Shown: piece by piece, positions 34,834 through 44,801 of the stretch
How the letters are laid out: each line of letters starts with the position of its first letter
How positions within the stretch are numbered: the first letter of the stretch is position 1
NCBI RefSeq assembly: GCF_029784155.1
Contig: NW_026598456.1
Span: 1-64,000, forward strand
Source: Uranotaenia lowii
Taxonomy: Eukaryota > Arthropoda > Insecta > Diptera > Culicidae
Reading direction: 5' to 3'
DNA: 64,000 nt
Translations under genes and position numbers: made by a program
The notes under the pieces: model-generated
What the model saw: only the letters and a program-made list of their open reading frames with translations
Told to the model about the DNA's origin: nothing
Database searches by the model: none

Positions 34834-35607
34834 ACATACATACAGAAAGACTCAAATGAGGTACTTGAGGAATAAGATAGAGTTTCTAATAGGACTCTTG
34901 AGGAAGTCAGATAAGGTTCTGGAGGAACCCAGAAAATTTTCTGAAGATATTTCTAAGAGTTCTTGAAGGAACTCAGAAGACCTTAAGAAACGCTTTGAAG
35001 ACCCTATGTGAACACAGAAGTGCTTTCAATTGGACTCAAAAATTCCTGAAAAAAACTCAGGAGTGTTCCCGGAAGGATTTAAAATACATTCCCTGCAGTG
35101 ATTCACATAAGCTTCTGAAAGAACTCAGAAGTACTCTAGATGGAACTCAAAAATGTCCTCAAAAGACTGAGGACTAAGAACAAATCCTAAAGTGTCTCAA
35201 GGGAGTTCTTGAATGGATCAAGAATGATTCTCGAATAGACTAAAAAAAATTTTTCAATAAAGAAGCAATTCAAAGGGTCTCTAATATGTTCCAGAACCAA
35301 CTCAAAAGAGATCTCTACATGATTCAAAAGGGATCATGAAAAGATTCAAAAGTATCCCTGGAGGAATTCAGAAGAGGTTTTGAAAAGTCTCAGAAGAGTT
35401 CTTGGAAAGACTCAGAAGGATACCTGAAGAAATTTCCTGAAGTAACTCTGATGAATTCATGAATAAACTCACACAAGTTATTTGAGGTATTCATTAGCGT
35501 TTCTTCACAAGCGCTCTTGAATGAATTTCACAAGAGTGCTTTAAGAAACTAAAGTAAAATTTTTAGAGAAAAAAAAACTCCAAAGTTCTTTTGAAGATAC
35601 TCAAAAA
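34834..35607 (+). repeat. Degenerate minisatellite, segment 2
   Basis: The best-preserved run is near 35365-35430, where units CAGAAGAGGTTTTGAAAAGT + CT, CAGAAGAGTTCTTGGAAAGA + CT and CAGAAGGATACCTGAAG follow one another at exactly 22-base spacing. Confidence 0.8.
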
Positions 35608-35619
35608 AGCTCCCAAACA

Positions 35620-36708
35620 CAATTAACACACGACGTATTACAGGACACGACACCTAACGTTCTTACAAAACGGAAAAAGGATTAAAAAATTACCTTTTTT
35701 GTCGACCGGTTTCGGGCTCGATGTTGCCCATCTACAGGACTACAGGGGATCTACAGGGGATTCTAACCATTTTGGGTCACAAAAACAAGCCGTTTTTCAT
35801 TTCATGGCCCATCGGCTATACAATATACCCATGGAAAAAGCTGAATTTGCAGAAGAAAAATTAAAAATATTCGAAGCAGGTGCCCTTAACGGATACGACA
35901 ACGATTTTGTACAAAAAATCCAACAAAAACACGCTCAAAAGAAAATTCGAAGAGATGCAACTGCTTTAAGACCAGAGAAAGGAGAATCCCAAAGGCTTAG
36001 TTTGCCTTTCCACCCAGAGTAACCAACGGGATTACCAAGATACTTTCTCAACATGGCTTAAAAACAGCATACAAAAGTGGGAACACTCTCAAGGATCGGT
36101 TGGTTTCGCTAAAAGATAAGATTCCAGACGAAGAAAGATCAGGTATTTATGAAATACCATGCAAAATTTGCCCGGCCATTTACATTGGCCAAACACGGCG
36201 CAAGTTCAAAGTTCGACTAAAAAAACATTGGAACGCAGTAGAAAATCTAAGAATCAACGAATCTAGTGTAGCTTCCCACGCAACAGAACTTGATCACGCC
36301 ATAGATTGGGAAAAAGTGAGGTACCAGAAATGCGTTTGAAAAACCCCACACTTAAACGCATGTTAGTCAATGTTCATTAACACGGCCGAAAAACCGCTAA
36401 TGAACGAAGACGAGGCGCCGATTACGTCGCCACTCTTCTCCCTTACTAAAAGGAAATTGTTATAAATTTGACCATCCTCCCGACAAATACTACGAAATAG
36501 TAGGATGCTGCAAGTGTTTCTAATTTCTTTGTGTGATCAGTCGGACATCCTGTAGATGGGCAACATCGAGCCCGAAATAGGTCGACAAAAAAGGTAATTT
36601 TTTAATCCTTTTTCCGTTTTGTAAGAACGTTAAGTGTCGTGTTCTGTAATGCGTCGTGTGTTAATTGTGTAATTAAGTTCTTACGTTGGCACAATCCCGT
36701 TTAATATG
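35620..36708 (+). mobile_element. Penelope-like element, truncated, with inverted terminal repeats
   Basis: Both flanks carry the same 12-mer AGCTCCCAAACA (35608-35619 and 36709-36720), a clear target duplication within the minisatellite. Terminal segments of about 120 bases are inverted copies: left AATTAACACACGACGTATTA to CCCATCTACAGGA, right TCCTGTAGATGGG to GTCGTGTGTTAATT. The right side has about 40 extra bases outside its repeat. Between them lies the C-terminal part of a Penelope-type protein (see 35785-36339). Terminal repeats in inverted orientation are known for Penelope-like elements. The reverse transcriptase core is missing. Confidence 0.85.
35785..36339 (+). pseudogene. Penelope-like protein, C-terminal part with GIY-YIG endonuclease
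   Basis: The first part (frame of 35699-36022) reads KQAVFHFMAHRLYNIP.. EKLKIFEAGALNGYDNDFV, matching the region after the reverse transcriptase thumb in Penelope-like proteins, where an N-G-Y motif is typical. A frameshift near 36010-36020 moves to the frame that reads ILSQHGLKTAYKSGNTLKD, then SGIYEIPCKICPAIYIGQTR, then FKVRLKKH. This is a GIY-YIG endonuclease start: GIY at 36142-36150, a Cys pair (C-x2-C) between the two halves, YIG at 36181-36189, and the conserved Arg nearby. The enzyme would nick the target DNA to prime reverse transcription. This copy is broken by the frameshift and lacks the N-terminal two-thirds. Confidence 0.85.
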
Positions 36709-36720
36709 AGCTCCCAAACA

Positions 36721-37266
36721 GTCTCAATAGATTCTCTTAAGAGACTCAGTTAAGATTTAATGTATTTATTCAGAAGAAATTTTCAGAAGAGTTTTCGGGG
36801 GGACTTATACCCAGCAAGTTTCCAAAATGTCCCGCATTTCTCAGCGATGTCCCGCCTTTTTTCTAAAAGTATCTGATAAGCCTATATTAGGAAGCATTCC
36901 TGAAAATACTCGGAATAGCTCGAAATTTTTAATAAAGTGGTGCAGAATAGTTCCTGAATGCACGCAGAAGTATTCCTTAAGAAACTCAGTAAAATTTTTG
37001 AAAAGACTAAAGAAAGTAAGAGGCCCTAAAGTTTTTCCGAAGGTGCTCAGAGGAGTTCTGAAGGAATTCAGAAGACGTCCTGAGAAGATTCAGAAGTGTC
37101 CCGGAAGATATCCATAAAAGTTCGTGAAGGGAACCTAGAAAGCTCCAGAAAAGTTACCGAAAGGACTCTAAAAAGTGCTTGAATGAACTCAGAATAGTTC
37201 TTGAACAGGCTCAAAATAGTTCTTGAATGAACTCAAAAGAGCTTTTGAATAGATTTTGAAGGGTTT
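36721..37266 (+). repeat. Degenerate minisatellite, segment 3
   Basis: Clear 22-base spacing near 37195-37260: CTCAAAATAGTTCTTGAACA.., CTCAAAATAGTTCTTGAATG.. and CTCAAAAGAGCTTTTGAATA.. follow one another. It is the continuation of segment 2 across the Penelope-like insertion. Confidence 0.8.
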
Positions 37267-39432
37267 CGTAAACTGAGGGAACTTTGATCAACATAAAATT
37301 TTGCAGATAATCATCCTTAATTAATTCTTAAGTCAAAATATCTGTAAACTATTTTCTACGTTTGAAAGCCTATCAATTGAGTTCCAAATAGGCTAAATTT
37401 GGTTTGTAGTTGGAGATTTTTTTACCTTACTTAAATGTAGTTTCAAAGTTTTAAAATATCGTTTTTTCGAAGACTCACAAACAAAGACCACTCCTGATAA
37501 AATGACAACATTAGGAAGCAAATGGGGTTTTTTTTAAATGAAAGTTTAACTTTTTTCTTTTATATAGGTATAGTTTTAGGATTATTTTTATTAGAGATGT
37601 ACCGAATATTCGGTTGGCCGAATATTCGGCGCCGAATACCGTCCAAAAACCTTTAGGCCGAATATTCGGCCGAATAGGCCGAATATTTATTTTTGAAAGT
37701 TATACAACAACAAAATTTTCAAAATTTTTCAAATGATTTTCGATAATTTACAAAATATACTACTGAAGTAATACTGAAAAAGCTACATAATTGTCAAAAA
37801 CTTAAGATTTCAGTAAAATATCTTAGGTGTATTCGTGTATCTTTCACTGTATATAGCTTTATATGTACTTTGATTATCATTCATTCCGGATTTTTTATGT
37901 ATTCAACCTTACCCATGAATCCAATAAAGAATTCGAGATAAGTCAAATCGGGATGCCCAGATATTGTTCGAAACTTTTCAGATTTTCCCCGGGTTTTTTT
38001 CATTTACATTGGCTGGATCAAATTAAAATACAAATTTTCTCTTTGAAAATTTTTGAATTTTGTGTTTAAAAACACTGAAAAAATCAAAATGATTAAAAAT
38101 TTTTTTTTTAATCCATAGATACGATTTTAACACTGCTGCTACGATTCAACGAAAACTTTAAATTTCAAAAACAATTCTTTCATTTTCATCTGGTATGCTT
38201 TTGACCTACATTTTGTTCAGATTTGCCATTTTTTTACAAATTTTTCCAAAAATCGTCCTGAATGGATACCTTGTGGTAGAAAGTATGCTTGAGGTTAAAG
38301 ATCATCGTTATTTTTAACAACTATTGGTAAGAAATCTAGCTCAAATTCGACTTTAATCTATTTTTTTTTACTAATTCTTTATTGAAACGGTACTTTCATC
38401 TAATTCGATATCAAATGAGCAATTTCAAACTGCTTCGCACCTATTTCGATGCGCTCTGTCCTAGTTTTCACAGGATCCTATTCCCTTTGGTGATAAACGT
38501 TCAAGAAGCGACATGTTATCTGATGTCCTTTCAACTATTGGTGACATTTCGAATATCAGAGAATCCCTTACTTGAAAAAGATTTTGAAAAACATCATCTG
38601 GTTGAAAATAATCGACTCAAAACATGAGGGGCATTAAGATGGATGGAATAGAAGGAAATTGAGGTTTTCGTTTTTGTATTTTTATTTGAAGCTCGACAGA
38701 ATATTCGACCGAATATTCGGCCGAATATTCAGCTGAATATTCGTTTGGCCGAATAGTTGAAAAGGTCAATATTTGGTATTCGGCCGTTCGCCGAATATCA
38801 CTATTCGGTACATCTCTAATTTTTATGGTCATTCTATGATAATTTTTGGATATTAAAAAAAACGGACTTTTCCTGTAAGAAAGCCTGTATTGAACTAATA
38901 GCTGAAAACCCTACCAAATAGATAAGTTTAAATAAAAAAAAACATATGTAGGAACAGTGGGAAAACCTAGGGAATCACTTGAAGGTAAAATTTCATTTGT
39001 TTTTGAGGCCACAAAGTATTGAGAAATATTTTTTATTTTGCCCCTAAATGTATGCAGCAACATTGTCCATCTTTTGAGTATATTTGTTTTTGAAAGAAAA
39101 CGTTGAAAAAATCAATTAAGTCCAAACAAAAATTTAATGTTACTGTTTTTCAAGCCTTGTTTGCTAATTGACATCAAAACAACAATTTTGAAGATGTTGA
39201 GATACGTTAAAACCATAATGATCAAAGTTAACCCGAAACATGAAATCTGGTTTCGTAACCAACATTTAGTTATAGTCACTAATGTCGTTTAAATATTCTG
39301 CTATCAAAGATCATGCTTTATACTCCTTTCCTCAGTAAGCATTTCAAAACTTTTCAGTGTTACAAAAAAGCACCCTCTTCCAAAATATTCGAAAAATAAT
39401 TGAAAAAGTGATCAATGTTCCCCCAGTTTACG
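37267..39432. mobile_element. TIR element inserted in the minisatellite, carrying a nested hAT element
   Basis: CGTAAACTGAGGGAACTTTG + ATCA at the left is matched by the complement of TGATCAATGTTCCCCCAGTT + TACG at the right, two or three mismatches over 24 bases. Minisatellite units end just before it and resume after it (39433 on), so it is an insertion. Removing the nested hAT element (37592-38819) leaves about 0.94 kb. No coding. The flanking duplication is not clear. Confidence 0.6.
37592..38819. mobile_element. hAT-type element, short copy with both ends
   Basis: The inverted ends TAGAGATGTACCGAATATTC and the complement of CTATTCGGTACATCTCTA are followed on both sides by many copies of CCGAATATTCGG, so each end can also fold on itself. 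The flanks ATTTTTAT (37584-37591) and ATTTTATG (38820-38827) fit an 8-bp duplication with one T lost. The interior is non-coding and matches, with an internal deletion, the longer copy at 22960-25214. Confidence 0.78.
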
Positions 39433-39526
39433 GTACCAGCAGAGACTTTAAAGATTTCCTGAAAAGATTGAAAAGTGTTGGACAGAGGATGAATTTTTGA
39501 GAATATTCAGAATAGTTTTGAAGGCA
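39433..39526 (+). repeat. Degenerate minisatellite, segment 4 (tail)
   Basis: GATTTCCTGAAAAGATTGAA, then TTTTTGAGAATATTCAGAATAGTTTTGAAGGCA, keep the word order of the minisatellite unit. Short and diverged, but placed exactly where segment 3 would continue. Confidence 0.5.
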
Positions 39527-41815
39527 CTTTTTTTATTAATTTTCTTAATTCTGATTTCTCGCTGTTAAGCCTTTTTGTGCTTAGTGGAGATTGAGAACCA
39601 CTTTTAAAAAATAAATAAATAAGTAGCACTATACAAAATGCAGCAAATTTTCAAGTTGTTATTAGTTGGTATGATAAGAATTTGCATGTAAATAAGGTAT
39701 TTTAAAAGACAAATCGATAACCAGGGTCATTCAAGCTACCCACAGACTAGTTGAATGAACAAAATACAAAAATCGTAAAATATTATTTATTTGATTATTG
39801 TTTACTTTACTTTAAGAGGCCCTCATTAAAAACTAAAGTCTAAACTTGTATTTTTTAAGTTTGAAGAAATGAGATCCAAGAGCCCAACAAACGATGGCTC
39901 TGATAACATTTCATTCTCGCATTATTTTCTACTGACGAACGTTAATGTTGAGCGATCGTTCACCATGCCGAAGGATCAATAAATCCTTAATGCATTGATT
40001 ATTGTTGTTTCCACTCGCATCCCCTTCCAGCAGCTCCTAAATCCCACGGATATCGCGAGCACTTGGAACACAAACAAATTACTACACCGGATTACGCTGC
40101 ATAATCTGAAATCAATAAGTGCGAGAGTGTTGTAGGTTAATTTGAATGTAATTAAAATGCCGCTAGAGGCTAAAAATAGCCAGCCGGCCGGGTGAGTTCG
40201 ACAACGAAATAATTTTTTTGTGCCATCGAGCCTCCATGCCCATGAATTGTGTGCTTTGGCGTTGTTGGACTGATGAACGATAGGAGCGTCGAAGTTAATT
40301 TTTTTTGTGGCCCCTTCAAGGAAAATATTAAAAGGTCGATAACACCCACCGCAGCTGGCAGCGATTGAAAAAATATTGATATTTAATACCATTTTTTGAT
40401 TGGTAAAGAAACTCTATGAATTCGGTTTGATGAGTTTTTGGTGAAACAAAACTTCATTTCATACTGAATCATAACGCCAACGAGGCTATGAATAATATTA
40501 TTCAAACCAACCCAAAACGACAAGATAATCATTCCCGGAAAAAAAACAGTTCCATGCAAATGGGGAAAATTCTAATGAAAAAGTCTAACCGAAACCACAA
40601 TTTTATTGACACTTTTCTCCGTTCTCTTTTTCCGCATCCATGATTCATGCATGTTTTCGCCCACGTGTAATCAAAAAATGCTCACTTCAAATCTTTCACT
40701 CTAGCACCCGGAGCCCGGTGTTTTTTTAAACACACAAACGCCCACCCGCGAGGGAGCTTCCCGTATAGCTCTAGAATCAAAAAAATCCAAATGCAACAAA
40801 CTCCAAAAGCTTTCCCAGAAAGACAGATTAAATTAACTTCGTTCTACGATACGAAGGAAGAAAAAAAAACCCAAGCAGCAGCGACGGAAGGGAAACGGAA
40901 CCAAATATTTGCCTCAGAGAAAATTTCTCTCCGAGTTCCGTTTTGGAAGCCACACATACATATGTACATACACGCCGTCATCGGCAGGACTTCCTCACAT
41001 TCACATTCGCATCCTCAAAAACATACACAAGCCCGGAAGTAGGCTAGGATCTGCTGCTGCCGCGGCCACCAGGAAATGAACGTGTTCGTTCTGCTACACT
41101 GGAATAAATTCGTATGATAAACAAATAGCGTTCAGAAGAATTGTTTAGTTCAAACTGCTGTATATAACAGAGAAAGTATTTCGAATCGAAAATTTATGTA
41201 ATAGTTGGAATTTTAACAAATTATTTTTGCTTTTCGGTATAAAAGTTCACTCAGCAAATTTGGTGCCATATTGTGGACTAGACATTATTTAAAATAGTAT
41301 AGTGAAAAAGGGACTTATAAAACTTAAACAGTAATTCAACACTTAATGTAAGTGATTTGTACTCATTTATCAACTACTTGATCAATGCAAAAAGGGCTCT
41401 AGAGATTTTTCGAATAATTTGAAAAATGATTTTAAACTGTTCTGGTTTTAATTGGGTTTAAAAGTGGATAGCCGCCTTAAGAAAACAGATGGCCTCTCTG
41501 GAGCCACTTTTCATGCTTATTGAAAATCTAAAAAAAACACAAACTAGTACATACACAGTACACAGTGAACAGAAATCTACGAGTTCGGTAATTTATTTTT
41601 CTATACAGAATGTATAATTTTAGAATTTTTGAAAATCGTTAAATTTTTCCCCAGATTTCGTTATTCCATCACAGTAATTCGCAGATTTCGAAATCGAAAA
41701 TTCCCAAGATTAAATTTTTCGAACAACTGTACTCAAAGACGCAGAAATGCATTTTTGAACAAGATGACTTCTTTGTGATAAATACCTACTAAACACAAGA
41801 TACGAATAACCTAAG
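39527..41815. other. Non-coding stretch with a less AT-rich block (39.9-41.1 kb)
   Basis: No repeat is recognised in 39,900-41,060. A minus-strand frame at 39976-40392 (138 codons) has no known domain. It is rich in Phe, Ile, Leu and Cys and may be chance. GC-richer words, E-box-like CAGCTG and CACGTG motifs and CA-rich runs make this a candidate for host regulatory DNA. 41,100-41,815 is AT-rich with nothing seen. Confidence 0.4.
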
Positions 41816-42720
41816 TATTGAGCGTGTATCAACCATATCAACTGCGTGACTCGGCAGCAGGGGTGCCAGATGATTTCGTCAAAAATTAGGACAACGCGAA
41901 GTTAAAAATCAGGATTTTTCAGGGCACCTCTTGATTCATGTAAATAATAAGGATTTCTGCTAAGATTGCATAAATAAAGGTGCAAAACAGCTGCTGTAAA
42001 CGCCTTGATTTATGCAACAACAGTACGCAGCTTGTTTGCTGGCGTGTAGTATATCGAAAAACACCATTCAAATATCATTTGAACCGAAGCTTACCATCTG
42101 TAAAATGGATTTATCTACTTTATAACCTATTTATTCGATTTTCTCATAGTATAACTACAAATCAGGACAAATCCGCAGAGACGAACCAGCCAAAGGCTGA
42201 AAGTCTCCTACAATAAAGAAAAAAAAGTACAAATCAGAACATTTTAGGGACAAATTTTCAAAAATCAGGACAACTCAACAGTTTTTGAAAAAATCAGGAC
42301 GGTCTCTCGAAAATCAGGACAAATCCTGATAAGGACATCTGGCACCTCTGCTCGGCAGCCCTTGTCAGAAAGTGCCCGCGAGATAGGCCATCACGAACGG
42401 GGGGGGAGGAAACATAAACAAAAACAAGCGGGAGATAATTAAAAAATTTGTAGTGTGGGTAGTACAGAGTGTTCAAAATTGCTTTCTAATCCTAATAGTG
42501 CAGGTATTTCTTAATCCTAATGGTACGAGAGTGACCAGTTTAGTTGATTTAATACCTCTAACAGGTGAAACAGTGAGTACGAAATGAATCCACAGGAAAT
42601 TTGTTTACTAAAATGTACTTGAAAACAAATAGGTCACAACCAAGGGAAATAACATGCAAAACCAAGTTGAGGACAATTCAATCCGCTTAAATTATATTAA
42701 AAGGACCGTAGTGTAATCGT
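41816..42720 (+). repeat. 5' LTR and leader of the BEL/Pao element (right border uncertain)
   Basis: The first bases match the start of the 3' LTR remnant: TGAGCGTGTATCAA, then (T/C)TCGGCAGCCCTTGTCAGA + AAGTG. The 5' copy has about 13 extra bases (CCATATCAACTGC region) and a MITE (41858-42350). I could not see where the LTR ends and the primer-binding site begins, because the 3' LTR is cut off after 49 bases. The right border given is a guess. Confidence 0.5.
41858..42350. mobile_element. hAT MITE, 493 bp, in the 5' LTR, perfect 8-bp target duplication
   Basis: The ends are CAGGGGTGCCAGATG and the complement of CATCTGGCACCTCTG (one mismatch). CTCGGCAG flanks both sides exactly (41850-41857 and 42351-42358). 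The 3' LTR remnant shows the uninterrupted site (TTCGGCAGCCCTTG), so it is an independent record of the empty target. The interior repeats AAATCAGGACAA-type words at both ends. No transposase. Confidence 0.92.
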
Positions 42721-43037
42721 GAGTACTAACTTTATATTCTAAATTTGGTAGTATGTTTTAAAACTAAGGTTCCGGACGGAAATTAAGAAGCGAAGGTGCC
42801 GATCCGAACAAGTGCCAGTGCAAGTGTGAGAGCAAATTAAAAGAAAACTAAATGTAAGTTTTCAGTTAACAATTTTTTTAGAGCTCTAAATTAATAAAAT
42901 ATAAACTATTTTAGCTTCAAGCTGCTACACTAAAGAAAGGCTGCTTTGGGGATTCTTTTCTTATCCGAATACTTGAAGATTTATAAACTTCCGGACATAA
43001 CCTCAAGATATCGGATCAGGCGAATAATACACTCAAG

Positions 43038-44790
43038 AATGTGGAGAAACCGGTGGACAATCGCAACTGCATGTATTGCGAAGAAGCCGATAGTGCTAGT
43101 AATAGTGCTTTTGGAGCCACTATCGATGCGCAGGAGTGACCGATGCGGTGAAGAATGTGCCTTGGAACTGCACGAAATGCAATAATTTGTTGTGCGATCT
43201 CAAAATAAGGAAACCAGTTAAAAAGAACGTTTCCAAACGGACGGGAAGTGCGAAAAGCGATGTCGGATCGGATTCCGGAAAGCTTCAAGAAGGTCGGCCA
43301 TCGATTCAAGAATCTCTTAGCCTCCGCGAACAAGAATCGTCTGCGATGGAGCAGCAACTGCAGGAGAAAAAAATACTGTACGACAGACACTTGGAATTGG
43401 AGAGGTCGGTGAACGAGAAAAGGCGTGCGCTACAACAAAAGATGCAGGAGGAGAAACTTCTCCAAGAGAAGCTGCAACTAGAACACCAATTAGCGGACCA
43501 CAAGGACTTTTTGATCCGACGAAAGCAGACGCGCGACCAATTCCGGAAAACGTAAGCCGATCTGTGTCAGGAGTTTGAGAGTGACAAAGAAGACATCAAT
43601 ACGGATGTTGGTTCCACGAAGACGAAGACGTGGGTAGAGACGTAAGAAGATCCCCGCGGCGCTTACCCCAAGAAGCCAGCAGAAGCACCAAGGAGTTCTC
43701 CTCTCACTGTGCGTGGCGTGTTGGAGGAACGGCATGGCGAGACAGTTTCGAAACAGAACGGGATTGGAAGCCATTCACGAACCATTGGCGACATCATCGA
43801 AAGGCGAGGCTCAAGCGGAAAACGTGGACACCGAACATCGTTTCAAAGAGCTATTGGAGTATTATTTGAAAGAAAATGGATACGAAACCATCCGCACCGG
43901 GAGAGTCTGAGCTGGAAAAGCTTGAACAGGCTTTGATTAGGAAGTTGTTAGAACGTAACACGTTAGGACGAGCTTGTAGTGTTAGTTCAGGGCCGACTAA
44001 AGAACAGTTTGCTGCTCGACATGCTGCATCCAAATATCTTCTTACTTTTCGAGGCGAGCCAGAGTGTGGCCCCAATTCATCAGCTGCTTCGAATACACCA
44101 CGGACGCGTGTGAGTACACCAATACCCATATATTTGAAGGGACTTCAAGACAGCCTTCAAAGACTAGCCAATGAAGCAGTTCAAAGCCGATTGCTCATGC
44201 CTGAGTCGGACCCAGAGGTCATCGAGATTCTGCGTCACCTCCGGAAAAGCTGCTGAAGTCCCTGATGGCTAAAGTGCAAAAGGTACAAACCCCTCGAGTG
44301 GACAAGTTGGAGTTTTTGTATTTCGGGATCACAGTCAAGCTGTTATGTGATCACCTTGTTGCTGCCAATCTACACGGCCACTTGAGTAACCCCATGCTGG
44401 TAGCGAAATTTGTCGAAAAGCTGCCATCCGATTATCAATTGGATTGGGTACGCTTCAAGAGAGGTGAGACTAATCTTCCTCTTCGTATATTTGATGATTT
44501 CATGAAAGGAATCGTATCGGAAGTTTCTGAGGTGGCTGACTTCAACGGGGAACAGAACACTGTGGTTGCGGAAGGACGGCGAATGTACAAAAGGAAGGAG
44601 CGCGCAAATGCCCACGGTACTTCCCGTCGTGAAGAATACGATGCCGGCGAGATTGAGCAAAGCCTGCCCGATGTGCAATCGCACAGATCAAAAATTAAGG
44701 TTCTGTGTCGATTTTGCGTCAATTTTGTAACCAGATCGTCAAAAGTTGGTTGATAGACTCAAGCTGTTGAACATTCGTCTGTATGACCAT
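43038..44790 (+). pseudogene. BEL/Pao gag remnant with PHD-like zinc finger
   Basis: NRNCMYCEEADS at about 43062 begins a Cys-rich finger. After a frameshift near 43130 it continues VTDAVKNVPWNCTKC, resembling the end of a PHD-type finger; the middle is deleted or degraded. A long Gln/Glu/Leu/Lys-rich coiled coil follows (about 43330-43550). A further stretch (43876-44256) carries FAARHAASKYLLTFRGEPE and LKGLQDSLQRLANEAVQSRL, typical of the DUF1759 capsid region. The next (44265-44690) has LCDHLVAANLHGHLSNPMLV and FVEKLPSDYQLDWVRFK. A zinc-knuckle-like ACPMCNRTDQKLRFC lies at about 44662-44710. At least three frameshifts and two in-frame stops separate these parts. Confidence 0.82.
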
Positions 44791-44801
44791 GGGAGAATGA
44801 A

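Noticed and set aside
39976..40392. 138-codon minus-strand frame as a host gene
   Set aside because: No domain, no start context and no neighbouring exon evidence. Left as part of an unassigned island.
43016..43503. Antisense frames of 65-124 codons opposite the BEL/Pao gag
   Set aside because: Serine/cysteine-rich shadows of the Glu/Gln/Lys-rich coiled coil on the plus strand.
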